Shown here: positions 30,562 through 39,900 of the stretch, piece by piece
Position numbering within the stretch: the stretch's first letter is position 1
How the letters are laid out: every line of letters starts with the position of its first letter
Assembly (NCBI RefSeq): GCF_001663175.1
Contig: NZ_CP016033.1
Location: 2,170,001 to 2,234,000, forward strand
Source of the DNA: Erythrobacter neustonensis
Lineage (GTDB): Bacteria > Pseudomonadota > Alphaproteobacteria > Sphingomonadales > Sphingomonadaceae
Direction: 5' to 3'
DNA length: 64,000 nt
Position numbers and translations under genes: made by a program
Notes under the pieces: model-generated
The model's database searches: none
What the model was told of the DNA's origin: nothing
What the model saw: only the letters and a program-made list of their open reading frames with translations

Positions 30562-31761
30562 TCAATGATCATGTTCGGCCTCGGCCTTGCCGAGTTCCGC
30601 TTTGAGGACGAAGGCATTGACGGTCGCGACGCGTTCGCCGACGCGCAGACCCGAGATGATCGGCACGGCGGAATCGCTGCCGGTGCCCACCGTCACCGGC
30701 CGCACGACAAAGCCGCGCGGCGTGCGCACGAAAACAACACTGCGCCCCTCAACCTCCTGAATTGCGCTGCGCGGCACGACTGGCACCCGCTGGCCATCGC
30801 TCCCGGGCGTCGTAACCCGCGCGCTGACATTCTGGCCAACCCGAAGGTCGCCATCGCGATTGTCGATGGTGGCGATGGCCTTGGCCGCGCCAGTGGCTGG
30901 ATCAACGGCGGGTGAGAGAAAGCGGATGCTGCCCGTGTGCGGATGATCGCTTCCCTGGACAGAAAGCATGATCGTCTGGCCGACCCGAACGCGCTGGATA
31001 TCGCGCGCGGGAATCATCAACTCCGCCCAGACCGTGCGCGGATCGGCGACCTGAAACAGCTCGCGCTCGGGCGGAACATATTCACCCGGCGTTACGGTCA
31101 CCGACGTCACTTCGCCGGCGACCGGCGAACGCAGCGTCATCAGCCGGGTGGTGCCTCCTCCCGTTCCCGCGCCGAGCGCGCGCAAGGCTTGCTCGGCTTG
31201 CTGCGCATCAATTCGCGCCGCATCGTAGGCGGCCCTTGCTGCTTCATAATCCTGACGTGCTGTGACGCGTTGGCGGAACAGACTTTCCTCTCGCGCAAGA
31301 ACAGTACGTGCGGCTTCGGCTGCGCGCCGTGCGCGTGCCGAGGCGCCCTGCGCCTCGGCAACCTCGCGGCTGTCGATGACAGCAAGCGCATCGCCTACCG
31401 CGACCCGGTCGCCAAGCTGGCGCAGGATCCGCACGACAACGCCCGACGTGCGTGCGGTGACATGACCGACCGACTGTGTCGGCGGCACCAGCACGCCCGC
31501 CGTTGTCACTTCGCCCCCGGCAAAGCCTTCTCCGACCGCTGCAACCACGATCCCTGCTGTGCGCAGCTGCGCTTCGGTCACCATGATGGTGCCTTCCCCG
31601 GGCGCCGCCTCGGCATCGGCATCGCCGCCAGACTCAGCGCTTTGGGCAGCTTCATCACTATGTGCTGCGTCGCCGCGCAGCACATAGCCCGCGCCGCCAC
31701 CCACAAGGGCAATGATCGCGGCCCCGCCGATCAGAGCCAGCATTTTCCGGTCAATCGTCAT
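30562..31761 (-). CDS. czcB: efflux RND periplasmic adaptor, CzcB family
   Basis: Membrane-fusion protein of 399 residues joining CzcA to CzcC. An N-terminal membrane anchor (about 8-28) precedes an acidic linker; then come a lipoyl half (GVVVRILRQLGDRVAVGDALAVID), an alpha-helical hairpin (about 140-200), the second lipoyl half (LRSPVAGEVTSVTVTPGEYV) and beta-barrel domains. It ends EAEHDH, a possible metal-binding tail. It starts 2 bp after czcC. Confidence 0.95.
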   Translation of the reverse strand: MTIDRKMLALIGGAAIIALVGGGAGYVLRGDAAHSDEAAQSAESGGDADAEAAPGEGTIMVTEAQLRTAGIVVAAVGEGFAGGEVTTAGVLVPPTQSVGHVTARTSGVVVRILRQLGDRVAVGDALAVIDSREVAEAQGASARARRAAEAARTVLAREESLFRQRVTARQDYEAARAAYDAARIDAQQAEQALRALGAGTGGGTTRLMTLRSPVAGEVTSVTVTPGEYVPPERELFQVADPRTVWAELMIPARDIQRVRVGQTIMLSVQGSDHPHTGSIRFLSPAVDPATGAAKAIATIDNRDGDLRVGQNVSARVTTPGSDGQRVPVVPRSAIQEVEGRSVVFVRTPRGFVVRPVTVGTGSDSAVPIISGLRVGERVATVNAFVLKAELGKAEAEHDH

Positions 31762-31763
31762 GA

Positions 31764-32981
31764 TCAGTTCTCCTCGCGCGCGTAGGCGCGATTGAGCGCG
31801 GCAATCGCGCGGGCCCGGTCGAGCCGGGCTTCAATGATGGAACGTCGCGCCGTGGTCAGCGCGCCTTGGGCGTCGAGCAATTCGAGTAGCGAGAAGCGCC
31901 CTGCATTGTAGCCAATCTGCGCCAGCCTCACCGCCTCTTCGGCTTGGGCAAGGCCGGGCCCTTCAAGCGCGGCCAATCGCGTCTCGGCAGCTTCGACCAG
32001 CATTTGTGCCTGCGCCCTGTCGCGCCGCGCCTCGGCCCGGACCCGCTCTGCCTGAAATTCGGCTGCGGTCTGTTCCGCCCGCGCCGCTTCGATCCCGCCG
32101 CGATTGCGGTCACGGATCGGGATCGGCAGCGACACGCCTGCAACGAGGGCAGTATCGCGCCCGTCATTGAAACGCCGCAGCCCGCCGCTTACCGTAACAT
32201 CAGGAACAGCAGCCGACTGCGCCAGCGTTACCCGCGCGGCAGCAACGCGGCGTTCCGCCTCGGCAAGCCGCTCGTCGATGCCGATAAAGGCAGGATCGTT
32301 CGTTGGTCGAGGTTGCGGCGGGGTGCCCACTGCGGCCGTCAGTTCCGGATCATCTGACCCAACTAGCACTGCGAGGTTTCGACGCGCGGCAAGCATGAGA
32401 CTGAATGTTTCAACCTCGGCGGCGCGCGCTTCGGCGAGTGCCGCTTCGGCGCGCAATTGCCGGAGCGGCGGATCGCGGCCCGCTTCGACCAGAATGCGCG
32501 CCGTGTTGGCAAGCGATGCCGCCTGCGCGGCATTGTCGCGCGCCAGCGTTGCCTGATCCGTCGCCGCTGCCAGCTCGGCAAAGGCCAGTTCAACGTCACG
32601 GACCAGATCAATGCGCTCGCGAAGCAGGGCAAGGGCCGCCACCTCACGCTCGCTTGCCGCAACGGACCGCCTTGCGCTTCGCTGACCCCCGATCTCGAGC
32701 TGTTGGCTAAGCGCCAGCGTGGTTTGTGTGCTGTCCAAGCCGCGGAACGGACCGCTTCCGGCGAAATCCTCGACCTCGAGGCTGACTTGCGGATTGGGAC
32801 CGACATTCGCCTGACGCGTGCGCGCTTCGGCAGCGTCGACACGCGCCTCAGCGGCTGCCAGGCGCGGTTGGCTTGCAATGGCGCGCTCGATTGCAGTCTC
32901 GAGCGTTATGGGTTCGGCCAAGGCCGGAAAGGCAGTGACGAGCGCCGCAGCCATAAGGGCGGCGCGCAAGGATATGGGCAT
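31764..32981 (-). CDS. czcC: outer-membrane efflux channel, CzcC (TolC-like)
   Basis: Outer-membrane factor of 405 residues with signal peptide (about 1-22, ending PALAEP). Two repeats of long helices with the TolC-family pattern follow (LETAIERAIASQPRLAAAEARVDAAEAR and LLELLDAQGALTTARRSIIEARLDRARAI). It supplies the exit duct for the CzcCBA pump. It is followed directly by czcB and preceded by a small secreted His/Cys protein. Confidence 0.94.
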   Translation of the reverse strand: MPISLRAALMAAALVTAFPALAEPITLETAIERAIASQPRLAAAEARVDAAEARTRQANVGPNPQVSLEVEDFAGSGPFRGLDSTQTTLALSQQLEIGGQRSARRSVAASEREVAALALLRERIDLVRDVELAFAELAAATDQATLARDNAAQAASLANTARILVEAGRDPPLRQLRAEAALAEARAAEVETFSLMLAARRNLAVLVGSDDPELTAAVGTPPQPRPTNDPAFIGIDERLAEAERRVAAARVTLAQSAAVPDVTVSGGLRRFNDGRDTALVAGVSLPIPIRDRNRGGIEAARAEQTAAEFQAERVRAEARRDRAQAQMLVEAAETRLAALEGPGLAQAEEAVRLAQIGYNAGRFSLLELLDAQGALTTARRSIIEARLDRARAIAALNRAYAREEN

Positions 32982-33051
32982 GAAAAACTCCTGAACTTGG
33001 CATGCGTTCAGTGCGCGAACCCACAGGTCCGTGCGCCGTTACGGTGCAAGT

Positions 33052-33393
33052 TCAGGCAGAAGGCGGCTGAAGCGGCGGGGCTTGCGCCAAAGAGCTCAGG
33101 ATGGCGCTGTCTTGTGGCCGCATCGCGACACGGGCCAGCGACAGGCTTTCGACCATGACCGGCGCGCCGGCATTAAGACCCACGCTGCAATGGTGATGAA
33201 CCATGGCATGGCAGGGGGAATTTTCATCATCGGGAGCATGGTCGCGATGCGCTGCTTCGGCATGACCGCTTACGTCGGACGCAGCAAGGACAGCACTGTA
33301 GGGCAGAGCGTCGTGCGCCATCGACGGCGATTCTGCGCCGCCAAATGCCAGTCCAACCGCCAGCCAAAACAGAAGAAGCACACGCACCATCAC
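33052..33393 (-). CDS. small exported His/Cys protein at head of czc operon (CzcI-like position)
   Basis: A 113-residue protein with a signal peptide or membrane anchor (residues 1-25) and a metal-binding-like cluster HRDHAPDD...CHAMVHHHC. The position before czcC matches small CzcI/CnrC-leader type proteins, but I could not confirm sequence kinship. A possible promoter (TTGCTT, 17 bp, TATTGC) lies immediately upstream, which would give a very short leader. It is probably a periplasmic metal binder or regulator; the function is inferred. Confidence 0.65.
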   Translation of the reverse strand: MMVRVLLLFWLAVGLAFGGAESPSMAHDALPYSAVLAASDVSGHAEAAHRDHAPDDENSPCHAMVHHHCSVGLNAGAPVMVESLSLARVAMRPQDSAILSSLAQAPPLQPPSA

Positions 33394-33442
33394 CGCCGCA
33401 ATACTGAAAAGGGGTTAATCAAGCAATCTGACAGCTGCGATG

Positions 33443-34243
33443 TCACGAACTTAGTTCCTGCTGGCGCAACGCTTCCGCCAGATCCGCAGGTATCGGCATC
33501 GGCGCAAACGCGCTTACATTGGATCGCCCGGTGTTACCCACCGGCAACCGGCCCGTCAGCGAACCGAGCGGGGCCAGAATGATCCGGACCATCTGGCCCA
33601 GAACTTCGTTCCAATCGCGCCGTCGGATCGCAAACCCCAGCATGGCGCCATGACTGGCGAGATGCGGACCCAGAAAAGGCTGCGAAACGATATGAACCCG
33701 CTCCAGATGGTGCCACGCACGATCGTCGTCGCCCGCTTCTACCGCTGAACGGTTTGCCGCCATTTCAATCGCGATTACCCGCCGCGCAGCCAGGCTCTTG
33801 GCAAGCCCCCGCCAGCGCCGCTGCCGGTGCCAATAGAAGATTTGCGCAAAGGCCCAGATGAACGGGGTCAGGACACCTGCCGAAACTTCGACCTCGTCGC
33901 TGTAGCGCGTCCCGCCGTCCTTGTCCGGCGCGACCGTAATCCAATGATCCCACTTCGAGATGAGGGCACTATTGCCTTCATCGCGCAATCGCTTGGGCCA
34001 TTCGCTGTCATTCGCTTCATGCAGCGAGGTCACAATCCACTGGGTCCCAAAGGGGATCATGCCGAAGAGCCGGACCTTAGCCTGGTAGCGCCCGCCGGGC
34101 TGAAAGCTCTCGAACGCCGCGTCATCGACCGGGATGAAGCGCACCAGCGGCCAAGCGATATGCTGCAACAGGCCCGCCGTCTGCACCTCGGCCCAGACCG
34201 TCTCCGGCTTGAGCGCGATATGTGTCGAACGGGAAACCTTCAT
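33443..34243 (-). CDS. SRPBCC domain fused to DUF3703 domain
   Basis: A 266-residue fusion. Residues 1-145 form an SRPBCC (START-like) ligand-binding fold (THIALKPETVWAEVQTAGLL, PGGRYQAKVRLFGMIPFGTQW). Residues 150-266 match DUF3703 and closely parallel the stand-alone DUF3703 protein at 51363-51740 (AWHHLERVH, LGPHLASHGAMLGFAIRRRDW, GNTGRSNVSAF). Both functions are unknown; the metal-island setting suggests a role in metal or lipid homeostasis. It overlaps the CDF gene (ATGA) and should be co-transcribed from the MerR-type promoter. Confidence 0.88.
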   Translation of the reverse strand: MKVSRSTHIALKPETVWAEVQTAGLLQHIAWPLVRFIPVDDAAFESFQPGGRYQAKVRLFGMIPFGTQWIVTSLHEANDSEWPKRLRDEGNSALISKWDHWITVAPDKDGGTRYSDEVEVSAGVLTPFIWAFAQIFYWHRQRRWRGLAKSLAARRVIAIEMAANRSAVEAGDDDRAWHHLERVHIVSQPFLGPHLASHGAMLGFAIRRRDWNEVLGQMVRIILAPLGSLTGRLPVGNTGRSNVSAFAPMPIPADLAEALRQQELSS

Positions 34244-34866
34244 GCCGCAACGCTCCGCAATTCACGCCGTGCCTGCTGGACAATCTGAATGCCGCCGCTG
34301 ATCCCGAGCAGCGCCAAAATCGCTGCAACAATGAGGTCGGGCCAGGCTGTTCCGGTGCCGAACACGCCAAGTGCGGCCGCCATAACGGCGATATTGCCGA
34401 TCGCGTCATTGCGCGAGCATATCCAGACCGAGCGCATGTTCGCGTCTCCAGTGCGAAAACGGTAGAGCATGACGGCGACACCGGTGTTGGCCGCCAGCGC
34501 GAGCGCGCCGATGATTCCCATCAGTTCAGGCTCGGGTGCAGCTCCGCCGAGCGCCGCCAGAACGGCTGTGATCATGACCCAACCACCCAGACCAATGAGG
34601 GCGAGCCCCTTGGCCAGCGCCGCCCGCGCGCGCCATGCCAGCGCCATCCCGGCGACCAGCAGGCTGATCGCATAATTGGTGGCATCGCCCAGAAAATCGA
34701 GTGCGTCCGCCTGCAACGCGCGGCTGTCCGCAGCGGCCCCTGCCGCCATTTCCACCGCGAACATGCCGGCGTTCACGCCGAGCGCGATCCACAAAGCCCT
34801 GCGCCAGCGCGGGTCGTTCAGAGTTGCCGTCGTTCCGCACGCGGCCTTGCAGCAATCATCAGCCAT
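34240..34866 (-). CDS. short cation transporter (CDF membrane domain only)
   Basis: A 208-residue CDF-like transporter with about six membrane helices and no C-terminal cytoplasmic domain. The N terminus carries a Cys cluster (DDCCKAAC). Metal-site residues appear in LQADALDFLGDATNYAIS and SVWICSRNDAIGNIAVM, where the usual HxxxD is partly replaced. It is the first gene of the minus-strand metal operon. A MerR-type promoter with 19-bp spacer lies directly upstream (34903-34933). It probably exports the metal sensed by the divergent MerR protein. Confidence 0.88.
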   Translation of the reverse strand: MADDCCKAACGTTATLNDPRWRRALWIALGVNAGMFAVEMAAGAAADSRALQADALDFLGDATNYAISLLVAGMALAWRARAALAKGLALIGLGGWVMITAVLAALGGAAPEPELMGIIGALALAANTGVAVMLYRFRTGDANMRSVWICSRNDAIGNIAVMAAALGVFGTGTAWPDLIVAAILALLGISGGIQIVQQARRELRSVAA

Positions 34867-34902
34867 CTTTTTGCCTTCTCGACAATCTGCGAGTCGGCAT
34901 TC

Positions 34903-34933
34903 TATCTACACCCTGTAGCAACTATAGGGTCAA
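34903..34933 (-). promoter_or_regulatory. MerR-type promoter and operator of the CDF operon
   Basis: On the minus strand, TTGACC (34933-34928), a 19-bp spacer and TAGATA (34908-34903). A near-perfect dyad, accctgtag / ctatagggt, spans 34910-34930 between the two boxes. The long spacer with a central dyad is the hallmark of promoters twisted into shape by MerR activators. Confidence 0.85.
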
Positions 34934-34949
34934 GCCCGAAGGAGTGGCA

Positions 34950-35354
34950 GTGAAAATTGGCGAACTCGCGAGCGCCACGGCGACGAAGGTCGAGACGGTG
35001 CGCTATTATGAAAAGATCGGGTTGTTGCCGCCACCCGCCCGGACAAGTGCCAATTACCGTGCCTATGGCAATGATCATCTGGCGCGCCTGTCGTTCATCC
35101 GCCGCGCCCGCGATCTCGGTTTCACGCTCGAAGCCGTGCGCGAACTGCTCACGCTGTCGGATGACAAGGCCCAATCCTGCGATGCCGTTGACGGAATCGC
35201 GCGCGTCCACCTCACCGAAATCGACCGCAAGATCGCCGATCTGAGCGCACTGCGCGGCGAACTGGACCGGGTCATCGGATCCTGCCGTCACGGGACCGTG
35301 GCCGACTGCAAGATCATCGAGACCCTCGCCCCGCGCACGCTGACCGCAACGTGA
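34950..35354 (+). CDS. MerR family metal-responsive regulator
   Basis: A 134-residue MerR activator. The N-terminal winged helix is [28 protein letters not shown], then a dimerisation helix. Metal-ligand Cys residues are placed as in ZntR/CadR-like sensors: SCDAVD before the long helix and [16 protein letters not shown] in the C-terminal loop. The GTG at 34950 is 6 bp after AAGGAG. It is divergent from the CDF/SRPBCC operon and should bind the dyad at 34910-34930. The exact metal (Zn, Cd, Pb or Co) cannot be read from sequence alone. Confidence 0.92.
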   Translation: MKIGELASATATKVETVRYYEKIGLLPPPARTSANYRAYGNDHLARLSFIRRARDLGFTLEAVRELLTLSDDKAQSCDAVDGIARVHLTEIDRKIADLSALRGELDRVIGSCRHGTVADCKIIETLAPRTLTAT

Positions 35355-35484
35355 TCGAAGATCGCTGCTTTGGCGCCGACGCTTCGGCCTCGCGTGCATG
35401 GATCCACTAGACCGCGTTGACGATGCTGCGACACCCGGCAATGGTCTGCCCAGCCCCACTATCGCCACGGATCGAGCACTAACC

Positions 35485-35823
35485 ATGCCAACCCTGCAAA
35501 CCGGACTCATCTATGCGCTCGCCGCGCTGGCGGAGATCGCCGGTTGCTTCTCGTTCTGGGCATGGTTGCGGCTCGACAAATCTGCCTGGTGGGTTGCGCC
35601 GGGCATGGTGTCGCTCGCGATTTTTGCCTGGCTCCTCACGCTGGTCGATACATCCGCTGCGGGCCGCGCATTCGCAGCCTATGGCGGCGTCTACATCGCA
35701 GCGTCACTGATTTGGCTTTGGAGTGTCGAAGGCGCACGACCCGACCGGTGGGATGTAATCGGCGCTGCAATTTGTCTCGCCGGAGCAGGGTTGATCCTGA
35801 TGGGACCGGGACGAGCGAGTTAG
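35485..35823 (+). CDS. YnfA family (UPF0060) membrane protein
   Basis: A 112-residue protein with four membrane helices, matching UPF0060/YnfA small-multidrug-resistance-like proteins ([52 protein letters not shown]). The transported substrate is unknown. It lies 130 bp after the merR gene on the same strand and often accompanies metal-resistance genes. The ATG at 35485 was chosen because the first helix starts immediately after it. Confidence 0.9.
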   Translation: MPTLQTGLIYALAALAEIAGCFSFWAWLRLDKSAWWVAPGMVSLAIFAWLLTLVDTSAAGRAFAAYGGVYIAASLIWLWSVEGARPDRWDVIGAAICLAGAGLILMGPGRAS

Positions 35824-36580
35824 CAGTGGCGGGTCACAGCAACGGTCCATGTCCGTCCGACCAGAACTTGCGACATGTCCTCAGCTTGCGGTCCAATCTA
35901 TCAAGCTGGAGAGGTTGGTTTGAGAAAAAACTCTCGCCGTGCCGTGGCTTCAAGAACGTCTTGGTTGGCGGCGATTGGCGATGCGTCGCTCGCCTGCGAT
36001 CAACAGCAGCTATCGGGTTCTATCACTCGAAAGCCGCCCTTCCGCTCCCCACCCAGTTGCGGACATCAGCAGGTGATATCAGCGATGCCGAAAGCGGTCA
36101 TCTCGACGCTTGAACTAGTTCGTTTTCGACGTGAGCGGCGTTGTCTCGTTTGACGCGCAGCACAGCGCTAACAAGCGCAAGATGCATGCGAACACCTACT
36201 TCCAGTGACCTGGCGATCCGTGATGAGCCTCCATTAAGAGGCTCAGGTAGGAAAGTTTCCCATTGGAAAGTTGACCCTTAAGTCTCGGGATAACAAGCGC
36301 CGGACCTGTTCGAGCGGGGTGCAAAACTCGGCAGGCCTTCAGAAATAACGCTTTGCGAACTTCCTGAAAAAACCTCGCCAGCCTAAAATGCTGGTATGAC
36401 ACATGCACCAACACATTCCGCACCATCTCTAACATTCAGGCTGGATCCCCGACACACCCCTCCATGGGGCAAGAGAAGGAAAATCTATAGGTCAATAATT
36501 CTACAGGATGGATGGTGTCTGACACCATCTACTTTGCCCTGCTCGGCGCGTTGCTTCTCGCATGGCTGGGAGGGTTCACG
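35824..36580. other. AT-richer spacer holding the candidate oriT, no gene seen
   Basis: About 750 bp between ynfA and mobC with lower GC than its surroundings. No open frame has both a ribosome site and recognisable sequence. The only clear structure is the palindrome plus nick-like heptamer at 36503-36529. The left part may hold remnants of lost cargo. Confidence 0.5.
36503..36529 (-). other. candidate RP4-type origin of transfer (oriT)
   Basis: On the minus strand, a 19-bp perfect inverted repeat (GATGGTGTC, one base, GACACCATC; 36529-36511) is followed by CATCCTGT (36510-36503). This fits the MOBP/IncP nick consensus YATCCTGY. The nick would fall after the G at 36504, 7 nt from the repeat, close to the 8 nt known for RP4. 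The mobC/relaxase genes start just to the right and would be transferred last. Confidence 0.65.
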
Positions 36581-36913
36581 ATGACCCGGAAAAAGCGAAG
36601 CTCGGCTGCCCGTTGCAGGCTGTCGGTCGATGTCGGCGATATGAAAGAGGACATCGAATGGACTGCGAAGAAACTTGGTATGACGGTTTCGGAACTGACG
36701 CGTGAAGCTTTCCGCGCCTACGCAAAACGGGACGCCAACAGCGTCAGCTGGCTGGACGTGGCCATGCTTTGGGGACACCTGTATTCCCTTTCGAAAAAAT
36801 TCGTTCGGTTCCGTGATGACCCCACAAGCAAGGAAGCGGCAGATGAATTCCAGCAGGCCTTGGACTGGTTAATTATCGAGGTTCAAAACCTGTGGGACGA
36901 GATGCGCAAATGA
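36581..36913 (+). CDS. MobC-like relaxosome accessory protein
   Basis: A 110-residue basic N-terminal protein (MTRKKRSSAARCRLSVDVGDMKEDIEWTAK) with ribbon-helix-helix character and a helical C-terminal half. Its position directly before and overlapping the relaxase gene matches MobC/TraJ-type oriT-binding proteins. The ATG at 36581 has GGGAGGG 7 bp upstream; an earlier in-frame ATG at 36512 would add a hydrophobic leader inside the oriT palindrome and is less likely. It probably binds the inverted repeat at 36511-36529. Confidence 0.75.
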   Translation: MTRKKRSSAARCRLSVDVGDMKEDIEWTAKKLGMTVSELTREAFRAYAKRDANSVSWLDVAMLWGHLYSLSKKFVRFRDDPTSKEAADEFQQALDWLIIEVQNLWDEMRK

Positions 36914-39900
36914 CATCCGACCGATCAGGGGTGGTAATCAAGGAAATGAGGTCGAAGAGAGACTTGGCGGACTACCTCACGTCCCTGACCGGGCATGACC
37001 TCAGCCATCATGCGATGTTGGCGCACTATGTGGGCTCGGAAGCCCACGGCCGCGCCGAATTCTTCGAGGCACTCAACTGCGCAGCCGCCTCAAAGCCAGC
37101 CTTGCTCGCCGAGTTTCGACGCGAGCAAGATCGTAAGCCCAAGCGCGGCCAAGGCCGAAGCGTTTACCACTTTATGATCAGTCGCAGGGGGCGTACCGAC
37201 CCTCAGATTCTTGCCAGTATGGCGAAACGTCTCTTGCAACTTGCTGGCCTTGATAAGCAGAAGGCCTTGATCGCGGTCCACACCGACACCGACGACAATC
37301 ACGTACACATCGCTGTATCCGCGCTCGATGCGAGCGGCAGCCAGATCATTCTCGAACGAGGATACAGCAAGGTTCTCCTTGCACACATCAATGCGCAGCT
37401 GTGCCACGAGTTTGGTTTCGAGCCGGAGGCAGGCTTGGGCTTCCACGCGACCAGCGAGGGCGTTTTCCGAACGGTAGACGGGGCCAAGCTCCGCGACGCT
37501 GATTTTCGCAAGGTCACCAAGGATCTTCGCAAGGAACCGGCACAGAAAGCTCGTTCCGCAGCATTTGAACAGGAAACCGGATTGCCGTCGATACAGCGAC
37601 GCATCCGGGAGAGCTTTGACCAAGCATTAAGAGCTGGAACACTCGAGATGTTCGCCGCGCACTTGGCGGCAGACCGCATTTCCTATCAGTTGAAGGGAAG
37701 CGGTGCGATGATCGGATTGGACAACCAGTGGTTCAAGGCCAGCGACATAGCCCGGGCTGCTCCACCCAAGAAAATTGCCAACCGTTTTGGTGTCACGCAT
37801 CTAACCCAGAAAGAGGCTGAACGGTTAGGGCTCGTAACAGGTGTCGGCTTTTACGCACCAGACGAGGCGGGCTTACTACAACCGATCCGTCTTCCTGAGG
37901 CGCTGGATTATCGTGCCGATGCGCTACTTCCGATGCCGGGCGCTCAGGCGAGGTGGATGCAGCATAATGCTGATCAACGCCTGGAGCAGAACCTTCCCAA
38001 GCCAGCAGCGATGGACAGCGACCCAATACGTGATCGCATCAAGCGCTTGCTAGACCGGCCTACACCTGCGGGAATATGGCAGGCCGAACGGTTGCAACGC
38101 GCACTTCATTACTGCCAAGGGGCGCGGGGCAGGCCGCCACTCACCCCAGCTATCGCCCACGACCGCAAGCTGCCGGTGGTGAATCTCAAGCACGATACCG
38201 CGACACTTGTTGGCCCCGTCCATCACACCCGCTGGAACGGCCCTCCAATCTGGGGAGGTGTCAGGGTCAGAAAGGCAGGGCCGCTGTGGCATGTCACTCG
38301 AGGCTCGCAACCGGTGGCAACCTTTGGGCCGGGCCTGATCGTCGTGCATCAAGCGACCCCGGCAGACAAAGAGCATATCATGAGGCTGGCACAGCTCGAC
38401 TTCGGCGGTGATGTGCAGGCGCATTGCAAACCGGCAGATCGGCGGTCGTGGATCCGCGCAGCACAGGCCTGCGATGTCATTTTGAGCAACCCAGAACTGG
38501 TCCTGGCGCAGGCGGAGGACGCGAACCGCCGTCAGAACCGGCTTGCGCGCATGACAGACCGCCTTGCAGCGGCCGGCGAAAGCCTGATCCACGCTGGTAG
38601 GCTGGCGCTCGGCGAAGCGCATGCGGCGCTGCAATCGGCATTACCTTCCATCCAGCGCAATCACGCCCAATGGCGTGCAAGATCGCTGCAATTGTCGACA
38701 CGATTGTCGGTCGTACAGGAACGTCTCGCTGCCGAGAAGGAGCTTGCGCGCCGAGCACTCGAACAGACAACCATGGCCCGCGCAGAACCACAGCCCTCCA
38801 TCAATCAGCCGATCACAGCACCCGCGCGCGGTCCTGCGCCCACAGCTCCGGTGCCGCCACCGGTCGAACCTGTCCGTCTGCAACCGCAGCGGCAACCAGA
38901 AGTTGCCCCGGACGCGGGCGTTGCAATGCCTCGGGGCGTTAAGCCCACGTCAAGCGTGCCAGTTGCCGCCAGAGCCCCGGCCATCTCGCACGAGCAGCCA
39001 AAGGTGGATGAGCGGGGCGGGGCTTCGGCATCCCTAACCAGCGATCCGGGACAAACGCAGCCAGATAGATCGGCGGAAGTAGCCCAAAGGCCAGCATCAC
39101 ATCACGACGCCCGGCCAGCCGAGATACCGTCAAGGCTTCCCACAGAACAGCAACAGGCACCACCGGAATCCGTACCCGCCCGCGAACTTCTCGAAATGAA
39201 GTTCCACGAGGCGATCAAACTGGTCGGCCAGCTCGACGCGGTAGGGCGTGTCGAGGGCGATCGCTTCCATGTGCGACTTATCGGCAGCGACGACTGGAAA
39301 ATAGCGGCCATTCCCAATGGCTTGCGAAAGTTTGCGGAGGATGCCCTGCTCAACTTTCGCCAAAGGTATTTTGCCGTCAAAGACGCCCTCATCAGCGGCG
39401 TGGTGACCGTCGATGAAACCGGCAAGGTGGAAGTGATCAGCGCAAAGGGGGATACGGCATTACCCGATCTGCATAAGCTGTTGCGCGAGCCTGGCATGCT
39501 CGAAATCGCGCGCGCGGCAGCACGAGATGGGGTTAACAAAGTTCCTGATGTCCCGGAGCCGAGTCCGGCCAAGCAGCCTGAAGCGCCGACCATATCACCA
39601 CCCGCAGCAACAGCAGAAGTGTTGCATACCGCACTTCGGCGCGCGATGCGTGACAGGAGCTCGCGAGCCAAGCAGTCCGATCAGTTGTCGCGAAGGATTT
39701 CACACACTCAACAAGATGCAAGCGATCCTGCGCAGGACCCGAATGCTGGCAGCGGACGATTTGCTGCGTCTGCTGTTGCGTCCAATCCATTCCCGAGCGA
39801 CTCAGGGCCAGAGCTTACCCCACCAAACGACACTGCCGCCAAGAGGTTCTGGGTGATAGAAAAGGTGGATCAGGCTGATTGGAGGAGGGTGGATCGCCAT

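Noticed and set aside
36196..36435. 79-codon minus-strand frame in the oriT spacer
   Set aside because: No ribosome site or family pattern; composition differs from the island genes.
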